From Prauserella alba (GTDB lineage: Bacteria; Actinomycetota; Actinomycetes; Mycobacteriales; Pseudonocardiaceae): a DNA stretch of 64,000 nt. Within the stretch, counting starts at the first letter, position 1. The number at the start of each line of letters is the position of its first letter. Location of the stretch: the NCBI RefSeq assembly GCF_024171735.1, contig NZ_JAMTCH010000003.1, positions 856,841-920,840 on the forward strand, read 5' to 3'. A program made the position numbers and the translations under genes. Below are positions 41,781 to 50,980 of this stretch, piece by piece. Below the pieces are notes generated by a model. It made no database searches. It was not told where the DNA came from and saw nothing but the letters and a program-made list of their open reading frames with translations.

Positions 41781-42710
41781 TCAGCGCGGTTGCGGGGCCT
41801 CCGTGGGCAGCAACTGTGCGGCGACCTCGTTGATCTCGTCGAGCGCCTCGGTGACGAGCGGGTGGCTCGCGTGGCCGCTGCGGGTCGCGGCGATCACCCG
41901 GCGTGCGGGTGCGGGATCGCCGGACAGCGGGACGCGGGCCACGGGACGGTCGTCGTGCAACCGCGCCAGCCGGGGCACCAGGATCACGCCGAGCCGCCGG
42001 GCGACGAGCGCCGCCCCGGTGTCCCATTCGTCGGCGTAGTGCGCGATGTTCGGGGAGAAACCCGCCGCGGTGCATGCCGTGCGCACCAGGTCGTGGTAAG
42101 CGGTGCCGGGCCGGCCGACGATCCACTCCTGTTCGGCCGCGTCGGCCAGTGTGACCCGGCGGCGCGCGGTGAACGGGTGGTCCGCGGGCACGACCAGGTC
42201 GAGCGGATCGTCCAGCAGCGGTTGCTGGTGGAACCGGTCGTCACCGGTCGGCGGCGTGTGCGCCGTGTTGATCACCAGGGCCAGATCCGCGTCGCCTGCC
42301 AGGAGCAGATCGAAACACCGTCCTGGCTCGGCCTCGATGACGCGCATGCGCACATGGGGGTGCCGATCGCGCAGGGTCGCCGCGACCGGGGGAAGCAGGT
42401 GGGTGGCCGACGTCGAGAAGCCGCACACGGTGAACGGTCCGCTGGGTTCACCGGAGAGCGTCGCGAGCTCGGCGTAGGCACGTTCGGCCTGCGCGGACAG
42501 CACGTCGACGTGCCGCAGCACGGTGCGCGCCGCCGTGGTCAGCCGGATTCCGCGGCCCTGCGTCTCGAGCAGCGGGACGCCGAGTTCCTCGGAGAGCTGG
42601 CGCAGCTGGTAGGAGACCGCCGACGGCGTGTAGTGCGAGGCCGCCGCGGCGGCGGTGACGGTGCCGTGCCGGGCGACGAGTTGGAGCACCCGCAACTTCG
42701 GATCGATCAT
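41781..42710 (-). CDS. LysR-family transcriptional regulator
   Basis: The 309-residue regulator has the N-terminal winged helix (LRVLQLVARHGTVTAAAAASHYTPSAVSYQLRQL in sections; the recognition helix is TPSAVSYQLRQLSEEL) and an effector-binding domain with VCGFSTSATHLLPP and VVPADHPF. It belongs to the group beside transporter genes and is divergent from an MFS exporter, which it probably controls. ATG at 42710 corresponds to the usual start; a longer in-frame start at 42776 would run through the AT-rich operator region. Confidence 0.88.
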   Translation of the reverse strand: MIDPKLRVLQLVARHGTVTAAAAASHYTPSAVSYQLRQLSEELGVPLLETQGRGIRLTTAARTVLRHVDVLSAQAERAYAELATLSGEPSGPFTVCGFSTSATHLLPPVAATLRDRHPHVRMRVIEAEPGRCFDLLLAGDADLALVINTAHTPPTGDDRFHQQPLLDDPLDLVVPADHPFTARRRVTLADAAEQEWIVGRPGTAYHDLVRTACTAAGFSPNIAHYADEWDTGAALVARRLGVILVPRLARLHDDRPVARVPLSGDPAPARRVIAATRSGHASHPLVTEALDEINEVAAQLLPTEAPQPR

Positions 42711-42723
42711 GCAGTCATTTTGC

Positions 42724-42743
42724 ACGATAAAGATGACAATCGT
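42724..42743. promoter_or_regulatory. AT-rich LysR-type operator candidate
   Basis: acgat-N10-atcgt lies in an unusually AT-rich 60-bp island between the divergent LysR and MFS genes, close to the T-N11-A pattern bound by LysR proteins. The same island probably contains both promoters. Confidence 0.45.
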
Positions 42744-42791
42744 TTGATTCTCCTCAAGAAAGTATTTCGGCATCATGGCCGTGTGCTGCTG

Positions 42792-44264
42792 ATGGAACGT
42801 CTCGCGTCCCCTCGTCCTGCCCCACGCCTCACGTCACCGGCGAGCACCGGTGCCTACGTATTGGTCGTGCTGACTTTCGGTGCCTACCTGCCGAGCACGC
42901 TGTACCCGGCGTACCAGCAGGCCTTCGGTATCGACGATCTGACGATGACCGTGGTGTACGCGACGTTCGCCCTGGTCAGTGCTCCGGCGCTGCTGCTGTT
43001 CGGGCAGGCGACCGATGCGCTCGGCGCCCGCCCGGTGCTGCGCGGGGCGCTGCTCGTCGCGGCGGCCGGTTCGGCGTGTTTCGTGTTCGCCACCGACACC
43101 ACCTGGCTGCTGGTGGGCCGTGGGGCCCAGGGGCTCGCACTGGGCGCGGCGACGGCGGCAGCGAGCGCGCTGACGTCGCTCCACGGCGGCAGGCGGGTCG
43201 CCCCCGCGGCGCTGGCCGGCATCGCGTTCGTGGGCGGCACCGCCGCGGGACCGGTCGTCGGCGGGCTGCTCGCGCGGTACGCGCCCGCCCCGGAAACGTT
43301 GCCGTTCGCTCTCCACCTCGGACTGCTGGCGATCGGGTGGCGCCTCGTGTCGGGGCTCGGCGGCACCGCCCCCGGGATGACCGTGGCGGCCGGTGTTCCG
43401 GGCCTCGCGGGGTGGCGCCCCACGAAACCGGCGATCCCGCGTGGCATGCGCCGGGTGTTCGCCTCGGCGGCGGCCGCGGGGTTCGTCGCGTGGACGGTGG
43501 CCGGGCTGTTCCTGGCGATCATTCCGACGCTGCTCGACCGTGCGGGGCAGTCGAACCCGGCGGTGACGGGCGCGATCCTCGGCCTGGTGCTGGTGTGTTC
43601 CGTGGCGACCCAGCCGCTCGTGGGCAGGTTGCATGACCGGCGAGCACAGGTCCTCGGGCTCGCGGCACTGTTGACGAGCCTGGCGCTGCTGGCGGTCACG
43701 GCGGGTGGATCGACAGTGGTGACCCTCGTCGCCGCGGTGATCGCCGGCGCGGGGCACGGCCTGGCGTACGGCGGTGCGTCGGCGGCCGTCGACGCTGTCG
43801 CGCCCGTCGTCCGCAAGGGGGCGATCACCGGTGCGCTGCATGTCGCGTTCTACCTCGGCTCCGGGGCGCCCGCCGTCGTGGTCGGGCTGATCACCCTCGG
43901 GCATCCGCTCACCACGGCGACGACCTGGGTCACGGCCGCTGCGGCGGCGCTGGTGCCACTGGTCGCGGTGGCGGTCGTCACCTTCCAGCGACCGGCGTAC
44001 CCCGTCCACCGGCCGCGCGTGTGGTGGCCGGGCGGCCGGTGGCGCGGCGGCGGTATCCGCAGGGCGGCCGCGCCGTCCCGGACTGCTGACGGTGTGCCGT
44101 CGCGGGAACGCCGGATCCGGCACGTGGTCGCGCATCCGGGCAGAGGACCGGCGTTCCTGCGCCCACGCACCCGGCCGGCCGAACGTCGGCGCCGCCGCGC
44201 ACGCGGCCCGAGCGTCCGGCGGACCCGGCCGGTCAGGCGGGCGGGCGGCAGCGGAGGACGGTGA
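42792..44264 (+). CDS. MFS transporter with an unusual basic C-terminal tail
   Basis: The 490-residue carrier has 12 hydrophobic segments (about residues 20-395). The family loop between helices 2 and 3 reads FGQATDALGARPVLRGALL and the mirrored one VGRLHDRRAQVLGL, typical of major-facilitator drug or metabolite exporters. After the last helix (AVAVVTFQRPAYPV) about 95 residues rich in Arg/Gly follow to the stop at 44264, overlapping the convergent manA gene by 32 bp. That tail is not typical of the family and may reflect a lost stop codon. ATG at 42792 is taken; GTG at 42783 is in frame and neither has a clear ribosome site. Confidence 0.8.
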   Translation: MERLASPRPAPRLTSPASTGAYVLVVLTFGAYLPSTLYPAYQQAFGIDDLTMTVVYATFALVSAPALLLFGQATDALGARPVLRGALLVAAAGSACFVFATDTTWLLVGRGAQGLALGAATAAASALTSLHGGRRVAPAALAGIAFVGGTAAGPVVGGLLARYAPAPETLPFALHLGLLAIGWRLVSGLGGTAPGMTVAAGVPGLAGWRPTKPAIPRGMRRVFASAAAAGFVAWTVAGLFLAIIPTLLDRAGQSNPAVTGAILGLVLVCSVATQPLVGRLHDRRAQVLGLAALLTSLALLAVTAGGSTVVTLVAAVIAGAGHGLAYGGASAAVDAVAPVVRKGAITGALHVAFYLGSGAPAVVVGLITLGHPLTTATTWVTAAAAALVPLVAVAVVTFQRPAYPVHRPRVWWPGGRWRGGGIRRAAAPSRTADGVPSRERRIRHVVAHPGRGPAFLRPRTRPAERRRRRARGPSVRRTRPVRRAGGSGGR

Positions 44265-45276
44265 CGTCGCCGGACAGCTCCACCGTGCCCGCCCCGTAGG
44301 GCACGACGACGGTGTCACCCCGCGCGATCGGCGTCTCGCCGTGCTGGGAGGCCAGGGTCCCCGCGCCGTCGAGCGCCACGAGCACGGCGAACCCCGGCGT
44401 GAGCGTGAGCGTGCCGGCAGGCGCAATGTGGGGGAGCAGGCGCTCGGCGCGGAAGAAACCGTCGGCGAGCGGGGCGAGCAGTTCGGCCGCCGCAGGGTCG
44501 GCGGCTTCGCCGTCGGCAGGTTCGCCGCCGCGCCGGATGAGCGAGGTCAGTCGCTGCTCGTCCCAGCCGGAGGTGTCGAGAACCTGCAACGCCGTGTCGA
44601 AACCGAGCCCCAGGTGGCCCTGCTCGGGTGAGCCGAGGAAGTCACGCCACTCCATGGTGAGCGAGAAGTCGGTGGGCTGCTGGAGCTCGACGACGAACAC
44701 GCCCGCGCCGATCGCGTGCGGCAGGCCCGCCGGGATCACGACCGTGTCGCCCGGTGCGACCGGGACGGCGTTGAGCGCCGCCAGCATCGACGGTGCGTCC
44801 TGGTCGCGCACCCAGTCGCGGACCGTCGCGGCGGCGAGTGTCTCGCGGAATCCGGTGTAGACGGTCGGATCGTCGCCGGTGGTTCCGACGACGATCCACG
44901 CCTCGGTCTTGCCGAAGTGCGAGTCGAAGTGCGCGCGGGCGAACCGGTCGTCGGGGTGGAAGTGGACGGGCAGCCGCTGGCCGGCGTCGAGCAGTTTCAC
45001 CAGCAGCGCGGTCGAATCGCCGAACCGCCGCAGGTGCGGGTCGCCGAGCCAGCCCCGTGGATCCGCGGTGACGGCGTCGGCCAGCCACCGGCCGTCGGGC
45101 AGGCGCGTCAGCCCGTCGGGACCGCCCGTGAACCGCGTGGTCGTCGAGGCGATCCAGTCCTCGGGGCCGTAGTCGCGGGCCTCGTCGCCGCGCAGCGCGG
45201 CGATGGCGGCCCCGCCGCGGTAGAACTGCGGCGGCTGGTTGGCGGGCAGGACGATCGGTTCGAGTGGCTCCGGCAC
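44233..45276 (-). CDS. manA: Mannose-6-phosphate isomerase, class I
   Basis: The 347-residue type I phosphomannose isomerase interconverts mannose 6-phosphate and fructose 6-phosphate. Zinc ligands are in LPVHFHPDDRFAR and the following KTEAW, and in PAGLPHAIGAGVFVVELQQPTDFS. It feeds GDP-mannose synthesis for glycolipids and glycans. GTG at 45276 is chosen because the conserved start LEPIVLPANQPP follows. Its 3' end overlaps the tail of the convergent MFS gene. Confidence 0.88.
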   Translation of the reverse strand: MPEPLEPIVLPANQPPQFYRGGAAIAALRGDEARDYGPEDWIASTTTRFTGGPDGLTRLPDGRWLADAVTADPRGWLGDPHLRRFGDSTALLVKLLDAGQRLPVHFHPDDRFARAHFDSHFGKTEAWIVVGTTGDDPTVYTGFRETLAAATVRDWVRDQDAPSMLAALNAVPVAPGDTVVIPAGLPHAIGAGVFVVELQQPTDFSLTMEWRDFLGSPEQGHLGLGFDTALQVLDTSGWDEQRLTSLIRRGGEPADGEAADPAAAELLAPLADGFFRAERLLPHIAPAGTLTLTPGFAVLVALDGAGTLASQHGETPIARGDTVVVPYGAGTVELSGDVTVLRCRPPA

Positions 45277-45465
45277 GGCTCCGCACTGTAGGCCACGCGC
45301 GGGGCGCACGGGACTCCCGCACGCCACGGGCGCGGCCTGGTCCGGGCTTCGCGCCGCCGCGGTCCGGTGTCCGTAGGGTGACCGGCCGTAGGGCGGCCGG
45401 CCCCACGGCTGACGACGCCACAGGCCGACCGGCCCGACCGATTCGAACGCAACAGGGGAGCGACG

Positions 45466-46101
45466 ATGTCGGAGGCGGCGAACGAGCGAGCCGCGGTGGG
45501 CGGGTCACTGCGGGACAGTGTCATTCCGGCCGTGACCGGTCTGCTGGCCGGTGCGGCGGTCGCCTGGTCGTATTACGACGACGTCCTCCGCTCGTTGGCG
45601 CACACCTTCACGGTATGGGTGGTGCTGGCGGTTCTGGTCGCCCGTCGGCGCACGCCGGCGGATGCGTATGCGCGCGTGACGGCGCTGCTACTCGCGGCGG
45701 TCGCGTCGTTCTACGGTTTCCGCTCGGTTTTCTACGTGGTGCTGTACGGCGGTTTCTATCCGCCGCCACTCATGCGCCTGGTGACGTGGTTCGTGTTGGC
45801 GCTGGTGGCGGGCCTGGTGCTGGCGTTCGTCCTGCGTCACGTCGGTGTCGACGGCTGGTGGGGTGCACTCGCGTGTGCGGGCGCGATCGGGCTTGTCATC
45901 GGCGACCTGGTGCGCCGGTTCGACGCCGACGATGTGGCGCTGTTGGCGGTTTCGGGTGCGGCGGTCGGCGTGATCGCGTGGCTCGGAGTTCCGTCGGCGC
46001 GCCAGGCCGCACGGGTCGCCGCTGCCGTCGTGCCCTGCGCCGTGCTCGGATTCGGTGTCGTCCTGCTGCCGGACCTGTTCGAAGACCTCGTGATGTGGTG
46101 A
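45466..46101 (+). CDS. DUF6518-type membrane protein
   Basis: The 211-residue protein is made of six to seven hydrophobic segments and has no catalytic motif. The sequence around LAGAAVAWSYYDDVLRSLAHTFTVW (in parts) and YGGFYPPPLMRL is typical of small actinobacterial integral membrane proteins grouped as DUF6518. GGGGAGCG lies about 4 nt before the ATG. Function unknown. Confidence 0.7.
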   Translation: MSEAANERAAVGGSLRDSVIPAVTGLLAGAAVAWSYYDDVLRSLAHTFTVWVVLAVLVARRRTPADAYARVTALLLAAVASFYGFRSVFYVVLYGGFYPPPLMRLVTWFVLALVAGLVLAFVLRHVGVDGWWGALACAGAIGLVIGDLVRRFDADDVALLAVSGAAVGVIAWLGVPSARQAARVAAAVVPCAVLGFGVVLLPDLFEDLVMW

Positions 46102-46160
46102 CGCCGTGACTGATCTGGTGGCACCGTGACTCGTGGCACCGCGACTGATCTGGTGACCGC
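46096..46160. repeat. Imperfect tandem repeats of about 17-20 bp
   Basis: Units beginning tggtg(a/g)c(g/a)ccg and ending gactgatc recur at 46096-46115, 46116-46130 (shortened), 46133-46150 and partly from 46151. They begin at the stop codon of the membrane protein gene and fill part of the gap to the convergent MetE-like gene. Confidence 0.65.
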
Positions 46161-46211
46161 GGGCGCCGTGCGTGCTTCGACCGCGGTGGTCCCGGCGGCA
46201 CGTCGCAGGTG

Positions 46212-47333
46212 TCAGCCCCAGACCTTCGCGGCGGTCTCGACGATCAGCTCGAGTTTGCGGAGCTGCTCGTCCTCGGTGATGTCGTTGCCCTCCTCGGTGG
46301 AGGAGAAGCCGCATTGCGGGGACAGGCAGAGCTGGTCGACGTCGATGTACCGGGACGCCTGTTCGATGCGCCGGCGCAGCCCGTCCACCGTCTCCAGCTC
46401 GCCGCGTTTGGTCGTGACCAGGCCGAGCACGACGTACTTGTCCTTGGGGACGTGACGCAGCGGTTCGAACCCGCCGGAACGTTCGTCGTCGAATTCGAGG
46501 AAGTAACCGTCCACGTCGAGCTCGTTGAACAGTGCCTCCGCGACGAAGTCGTAGCTGCCCTCCGCGGCCCAGGACGAACGGTAGTTGCCGCGGCACAGGT
46601 GGGTGGTGATCGCCATGTCGTCGGGCTTGGCGGCGATCGCGGCGTTCATCGTCCGGATGTTGCGCAGGTGGAGCGTCTCGGGGTCGAAGCCCATCTCGGC
46701 GACGAGCTCGCGTTGCGCGGGGTCGTTGAGGTAGGCGAGGCTCGTGTCGTCGAGCTGCAGGTACCGGCACCCGCCTTCGCCGACGGCCGCGACCTGTGCG
46801 GCGTACGCGGCGCCGAGATCGGCGAAGAAGTCCTCGAGATCCGGGTAGACGCCGGGATCGACGGCCGCCCTGCCGCCGCGGTAGTAGACCATGCTCGGCG
46901 ACGGGATCGTGAGTTTCGGCGTGACTCCGGTGTCTACAATGGACTTCAGGAAGTCGAAATGGTCCCCGAAGATCGGGTGGCGGAGACCGACCGTGCCGTC
47001 GACCTTCAGGCCCGACGGGCTGAACTCCAGTTCACCGCCGGCGTTGCGGAACGTCACGTGCAGCTTCTCGTCGCTCGCCGAGATCCCGTCGAGCTGGTAG
47101 ATGAAGTCCATGTGCCACGACGAGCGCCGGAACTCGCCGTCGGTGGCCGACCGCAGGCCGACCTTGCGCTGCATGTCGACGACCCCGCGGATCGCCTCGT
47201 CCTCGACGGCTCGTAGCTGTTCGGCCGTGATGGCGCCTTGGGCGGCCTGCGTCCGCGCCTCGTGGAGTACGGCCGGGCGCAACAGGCTGCCGACGTGGTC
47301 CGCGCGGAACGGCGGTGTTCGACGCTGAGTCAT
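46212..47333 (-). CDS. MetE-like (cobalamin-independent methionine synthase family) protein
   Basis: The 373-residue protein corresponds to the C-terminal catalytic half of MetE, the YxjG/YxjH-like short form. It starts FRADHVGSLLRP and contains DGEFRRSSWHMDF, LQLDDTSLAYL, and the zinc-site regions THLCRGN and LCLSPQCGFSST. Full MetE is about twice as long, so the methyl donor and acceptor may differ (S-methyl compounds in related proteins). Monocistronic with a 337-bp upstream region. Confidence 0.85.
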   Translation of the reverse strand: MTQRRTPPFRADHVGSLLRPAVLHEARTQAAQGAITAEQLRAVEDEAIRGVVDMQRKVGLRSATDGEFRRSSWHMDFIYQLDGISASDEKLHVTFRNAGGELEFSPSGLKVDGTVGLRHPIFGDHFDFLKSIVDTGVTPKLTIPSPSMVYYRGGRAAVDPGVYPDLEDFFADLGAAYAAQVAAVGEGGCRYLQLDDTSLAYLNDPAQRELVAEMGFDPETLHLRNIRTMNAAIAAKPDDMAITTHLCRGNYRSSWAAEGSYDFVAEALFNELDVDGYFLEFDDERSGGFEPLRHVPKDKYVVLGLVTTKRGELETVDGLRRRIEQASRYIDVDQLCLSPQCGFSSTEEGNDITEDEQLRKLELIVETAAKVWG

Positions 47334-47670
47334 GGTCGTATCGTCACACGGTCACCGGTACCCATCAACGGCTCCGAGGGCGAACCCGACCCCGAACACG
47401 TCCCGGGGCGGTAGTCGTTCCGGTCCCGGGACGGTAGCGGTGGACGCCGCGGGTTCGGCCGGGAAACGCCCCGCGGGGCAGCGCACCCGAAGTGGTGACA
47501 ATGCGCACCATGCGGTTACATGTGGTCACTATCTCACCAGGTCACGCCGATGTTCGTGAGTACGGTCACGGAACCCGTGGGCATGTTGCGCGTCACTGGC
47601 GGCGTTGGCGTATACAGCAAGTGACGTGGCCGCCGTCCGTGGCGGCACAATCCGAGCGGAGGAGGAACCG
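47334..47670. other. 337-bp region between divergent MetE-like and DUF3817 genes
   Basis: No convincing gene is present. The part 47515-47640 is less GC-rich, with short elements such as gtatac (47619-47624) that could belong to promoters. No riboswitch (for example SAM or cobalamin) was recognised. Confidence 0.45.
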
Positions 47671-48030
47671 TTGTCGAACAAGGCCGCCGTCTTGTTCCGC
47701 GTGGTCGCCGTGGCCGAGGCGCTGTCGTGGGCCGGCCTGCTGATCGGCATGTTCCTGAAGTACGTCGTCGAGCTCGGCGAGGGCGGCGTGCCCGTGCTCG
47801 GCGCCGTGCACGGCGCGATGTTCGTGGTGTATCTGGCCGTGACGCTGGGCGTCGCGAAGCCGTTGGGCTGGACGGCAGGCACCACCCTCACCGCGCTGCT
47901 GGCGAGCATCCCGCCGCTGTTCACCTGGTGGTTCGAGACGTGGGCGCTGCGCCGCGGCAAGCTCGACGGCCCGCAGAAGTCGCAGCAGGGCGGCACGGCG
48001 CTGTTCCGGCGGGAGCCGGTCGGCGTCTGA
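47671..48030 (+). CDS. DUF3817 membrane protein
   Basis: The 119-residue product has three to four membrane helices and the DUF3817 pattern: RVVAVAEALSWAGLLIGM, VHGAMFVVYLAVTL and PPLFTWWFE. Related proteins are often fused or adjacent to other membrane proteins; the role is unknown. TTG at 47671 is chosen over the upstream GTG at 47605 because GGAGGAGG lies 6-8 nt in front of it. It is convergent with the MarR gene only 8 bp away. Confidence 0.8.
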   Translation: MSNKAAVLFRVVAVAEALSWAGLLIGMFLKYVVELGEGGVPVLGAVHGAMFVVYLAVTLGVAKPLGWTAGTTLTALLASIPPLFTWWFETWALRRGKLDGPQKSQQGGTALFRREPVGV

Positions 48031-48038
48031 GCGGCGGC

Positions 48039-48539
48039 TCACTCCCTGAAGTCGCCTGCCGCCTTGCGCGCCTTGGTGAGTAGGTCGGTGAGCTGCTGTG
48101 TCTGCCGGTCGGTCAGGCCGTGGAGCCCGAAGTCGATGTCGGTGACGGCCTTCGTCGCGACCTCGTAGCGGGCGCGCCCGTCGTCGGTGATCTCGACGAG
48201 AGTCGTGCGCCGGTCCGTCGGATGCGGCAGCCGTGCGACCAGCCCGCCGGACTCCAGTCGGTCGACGATGTTGGTGACGCTCGTGGGGTGCAACTGCAGT
48301 CGTTCGCCCATGACACGCATCGGCAGTGCGCCCTGGCGCGAGAACGTCAGCAGGACCAGCGCCTCGTAGCGGGCGAACGTCAGCCCGTGCGGTTTCAGCG
48401 CGCCGTCGACCGCCGACTGGACGATCTGCTGGACCCGCATCAGACCCGTCACGGCCGCCATGGTGTCGGAAGGCCCGATGCGGTCCTCCCACAGTTGCGC
48501 CGCGCGGGCGATCGGGTCGAACGGCAACGGACGGTTCAT
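48039..48539 (-). CDS. MarR-family transcriptional regulator
   Basis: The 166-residue winged-helix regulator contains TFARYEALVLLTFSRQGALPM and the DNA-binding part LQLHPTSVTNIVDRLESGGLVARLPHPTDRRTTLVEIT in typical order (the conserved wing is DRRTTLVEIT). It probably responds to a small phenolic or acidic ligand. ATG at 48539 begins MNRPLPFDPIA. Its target is not clear because the neighbours are convergent or separately oriented. Confidence 0.88.
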   Translation of the reverse strand: MNRPLPFDPIARAAQLWEDRIGPSDTMAAVTGLMRVQQIVQSAVDGALKPHGLTFARYEALVLLTFSRQGALPMRVMGERLQLHPTSVTNIVDRLESGGLVARLPHPTDRRTTLVEITDDGRARYEVATKAVTDIDFGLHGLTDRQTQQLTDLLTKARKAAGDFRE

Positions 48540-48782
48540 GGCGTTCGAAGTTAGCAGCGCGGGCGGTATCGGCTGGCACGCGCCCCGAGCCGATCGCCGT
48601 CGCCGCCGTCCGCTGCCTCCCGGTCCGCCGCCGCCCGCTCTGTTGCCGCCCCGTCCGCCGTCCGCTGTCGCGGTCGCGTGTGCCGCAGGTGGTGCAGGGC
48701 AGGGCGCGGTCGAGGTAGAACACGGGGCACGAGACGTCCGGCGCACGTGGCGACCGGCACGAGAACCACAGGGAGTCCCATC

Positions 48783-49088
48783 ATGATCGTCGCGTTCAGT
48801 GTCAGCCCGGCCGCCGCTGCCGACTCCGACGGTGGTGTGAGCGAGGCCGTCGCCAGGGCCGTCCGGGTCGTCCGGGACTCCGGCCTGCCGTACCGCACCG
48901 GGTCGATGTTCACCGAGATCGAAGGCGAATGGGACGAGGTGATGGACGTGGTCAAACGGGCGACCGACGCCGCAGGGGAGGGTGCCGCCCGGGTCGGCCT
49001 GGTGATCAAGGCCGACATCCGGCCCGGATACACCGGCCAGCTCGACGCCAAGATCGACCGGGTGCAGGCGCAGCTGCGCGAGCCGTGA
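48783..49088 (+). CDS. MTH1187/YqgV-type thiamine-binding protein
   Basis: The 101-residue ferredoxin-like protein matches the small thiamine-binding family: IVAFSVSP at the start, the ligand region LPYRTGSMFTEIEGEWDEVM and VIKADIRPGYTG near the end. Homologues bind thiamine or hydroxymethylpyrimidine, but the physiological role is unclear. AGGGAG lies 8 nt before the ATG. Confidence 0.85.
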   Translation: MIVAFSVSPAAAADSDGGVSEAVARAVRVVRDSGLPYRTGSMFTEIEGEWDEVMDVVKRATDAAGEGAARVGLVIKADIRPGYTGQLDAKIDRVQAQLREP

Positions 49089-49186
49089 ACCACCGCGCAC
49101 CCGCCTGCCGGAACGGCGCCGAGCTGCGGATTCGTTAGGATTCCACCAGTGACCCAGCTCCCAGTAGTCCGTGCCAGGATGGAACC

Positions 49187-50164
49187 GTGACACAGCCACG
49201 CAACACTCCAGGGGTACCGTCGGCCCTCTCCGGAGCGGTCGACCTGTCCGGTCTGAAGCAGCGCGCCGAGGCCTCGAAGCAGCAGGACGGCCCGTCCGCG
49301 GTGAGCGGTGAGGCGCCGCCGCAGCCCGGTGGGGCCGGTGGCGGTGCCACCGGTGGTGCCGTCATCGACGTGACCGAGTCGTCGTTCCAGGCCGAGATCG
49401 TCGAGCGGTCGATGAACACGCTCGTCGTCGTCGACCTGTGGGCCGAATGGTGCGGGCCGTGCAAGCAGCTCAGCCCGGTACTCGAGAAGCTCGCCGGTGA
49501 GGCGAACGGCGCATGGGTGCTGGCGAAGGTCGACGTCGACGCCAACCCGCGGATCTCGCAGCTGTTCGGCGTGCAGTCCATCCCGACGATCGTGGCGATC
49601 GCCGGCGGCCAGCCCGTCGACGCCTTCTCCGGCGCGCTGCCGGAGCCGGAGATCAAGCAGTGGCTGAACAAGCTGCTGGACGCGCTGCGCGACAAGCTGC
49701 CCGGGATCCGGGCTGCGGAGGAGGGCGCGGCCGCGGAGCCCGCGGAAGAACCGGAGGACGAGCGGTTCACCGAGGCCGAGCACGCGTTCGCCCAGGGCGA
49801 CCTCGCCGCCGCCGAGGCGGCCTACCGGCGGATCCTGGACGCCGAGCCTGCCAACGAACAGGCCAAGGCCGCGCTGAACCAGGTGCGGTTCGCCGCCAGG
49901 GCCGCCGAATCCGACCCGGCGGTGCTCACGAAGGCCGACGCCGACCCGTCCGACCTCGACGCCCAGCTCGCCGCGGCCGACCATCAGGTCGCCCAGCAGC
50001 AGGTCGAGGCGGCGTTCACCCGGCTCATCGACACGATCCGCCGCACGGCCGGCCAGGACCGGGATCGCGTCCGGGAACACCTGGTCGGACTGTTCGAGCT
50101 GTTCGACCCGGCCGACGACCGCGTCGCCAAGGCGCGCCGCGACCTCGCCGGCGCCCTGTTCTGA
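49187..50164 (+). CDS. Thioredoxin-domain/TPR co-chaperone (CnoX/YbbN-like)
   Basis: The 325-residue protein has a disordered N-terminus (1-58), a thioredoxin domain (about 60-170) with the active site WAEWCGPCK (Cys89, Cys92) and a C-terminal TPR-like region (about 190-325, [21 protein letters not shown]). This is the architecture of YbbN/CnoX, a holdase that protects proteins from over-oxidation. The retained CxxC suggests it may also be redox-active. It has its own promoter region and a strong terminator. Confidence 0.9.
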   Translation: MTQPRNTPGVPSALSGAVDLSGLKQRAEASKQQDGPSAVSGEAPPQPGGAGGGATGGAVIDVTESSFQAEIVERSMNTLVVVDLWAEWCGPCKQLSPVLEKLAGEANGAWVLAKVDVDANPRISQLFGVQSIPTIVAIAGGQPVDAFSGALPEPEIKQWLNKLLDALRDKLPGIRAAEEGAAAEPAEEPEDERFTEAEHAFAQGDLAAAEAAYRRILDAEPANEQAKAALNQVRFAARAAESDPAVLTKADADPSDLDAQLAAADHQVAQQQVEAAFTRLIDTIRRTAGQDRDRVREHLVGLFELFDPADDRVAKARRDLAGALF

Positions 50165-50180
50165 GCCTGCCGGACCACAT

Positions 50181-50222
50181 CCGTCCCGCCGGCCGCGGCC
50201 CTGACTGTGGCCGGCGGGACGG
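50181..50222. terminator. Bidirectional terminator between thioredoxin and LysE genes
   Basis: 14-bp perfect arms ccgtcccgccggcc (50181-50194) and its complement (50209-50222) with a 14-nt loop between convergent stops. Confidence 0.85.
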
Positions 50223-50270
50223 TCCGGCGGAAGCGCCGCGGTGCGGCAGCCGCGTGGTGGTCCGGAGTCG

Positions 50271-50891
50271 TCAGCCGAGGGTGCCGGCGAGCGTCGTGAC
50301 GCCGAGGGCGGCGAGCGCCAGGCCCGCGCCGACATCGAGGGTGCGGCGCACCCGCGGCCGGGCCAGCACCGCACCGAGTGCGCCGAGCGCCGTCACGTAG
50401 AGCGTCCACCACAGTGCGGCACAGCCGATCACCAGTCCGCCGAGCAGGAGTGTCTGCAGCGGCACCGAGCCGTCCAGGCGTACGAACTGGGGCATGAACG
50501 TCAGGTAGAAGATCAGCGCCTTCGGGTTGAGCACGTTGCAGGCGAACCCCTGCGCGATCGGTGACCCGGTGCGGCGCACTGCGTTCGGATCGGCCGCGTC
50601 CGGGTGGCGGGACCGGGCGGCGAGGGCGAAGGTCACGCCGAGCGCCGCGAGGTATCCGCCCCCGCAGATGCGGAGGGCCAGCAGTACGTGCGGGTCCGTG
50701 GCCGCCGCGGTGACACCGGCCGCGGCGACGAGTGTCAGCAGTGCGAGGCCGCTGCAGATGCCGATCGTGGTGGCGTGCCCGCGGCGCGGCCCACCGGCGG
50801 CGGTGTTGCGGGTGACCAGCACGAAGTCGGGGCCGGGGATGACGAGCATCAACAGCGTGGTCGCAACGAACACGGGCAGTTGCTGGGGCAT
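50271..50891 (-). CDS. LysE/RhtB-family amino acid exporter
   Basis: The 206-residue membrane protein has six helices and the family motif PGPDFVLVTRNTAAGGPRRG near residue 20, followed by a middle part with NVLNPKALIFYLTFMPQFV. It exports amino acids such as threonine, homoserine or branched-chain compounds. GGGAG lies 6 nt before the ATG at 50891. It is divergent from an Lrp-type regulator, which should control it. Confidence 0.9.
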   Translation of the reverse strand: MPQQLPVFVATTLLMLVIPGPDFVLVTRNTAAGGPRRGHATTIGICSGLALLTLVAAAGVTAAATDPHVLLALRICGGGYLAALGVTFALAARSRHPDAADPNAVRRTGSPIAQGFACNVLNPKALIFYLTFMPQFVRLDGSVPLQTLLLGGLVIGCAALWWTLYVTALGALGAVLARPRVRRTLDVGAGLALAALGVTTLAGTLG

Positions 50892-50941
50892 GGCAGGCTC
50901 CCGCATCGACGGGGACGGACATGCCGCAGCATCGGTGCAGA

Positions 50942-50980
50942 ACCGGAAAAGTTCCACCGGGTCCGGTTAGGGTTTCCGGT
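50942..50980. promoter_or_regulatory. Inverted repeat accggaaa...tttccggt, candidate Lrp operator
   Basis: Perfect 8-bp arms (50942-50949 and 50973-50980), 23 nt apart, end directly at the Lrp start codon and lie about 55 nt upstream of the exporter gene. The spacing fits a dimeric or larger Lrp complex. Confidence 0.5.

Noticed and set aside
41703-42782. Long plus-strand open frame in front of the MFS gene
   Set aside because: It is the antisense shadow of the LysR gene; membrane helices begin only after 42792.
42711-42791. AT-rich island as evidence of horizontal transfer
   Set aside because: It is confined to a control region; the flanking genes have the normal GC-rich codon use.
47332-47559. 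75-codon plus-strand frame in the gap before the DUF3817 gene
   Set aside because: Low-complexity Ser/Gly/Arg composition, no ribosome site, no recognisable domain.
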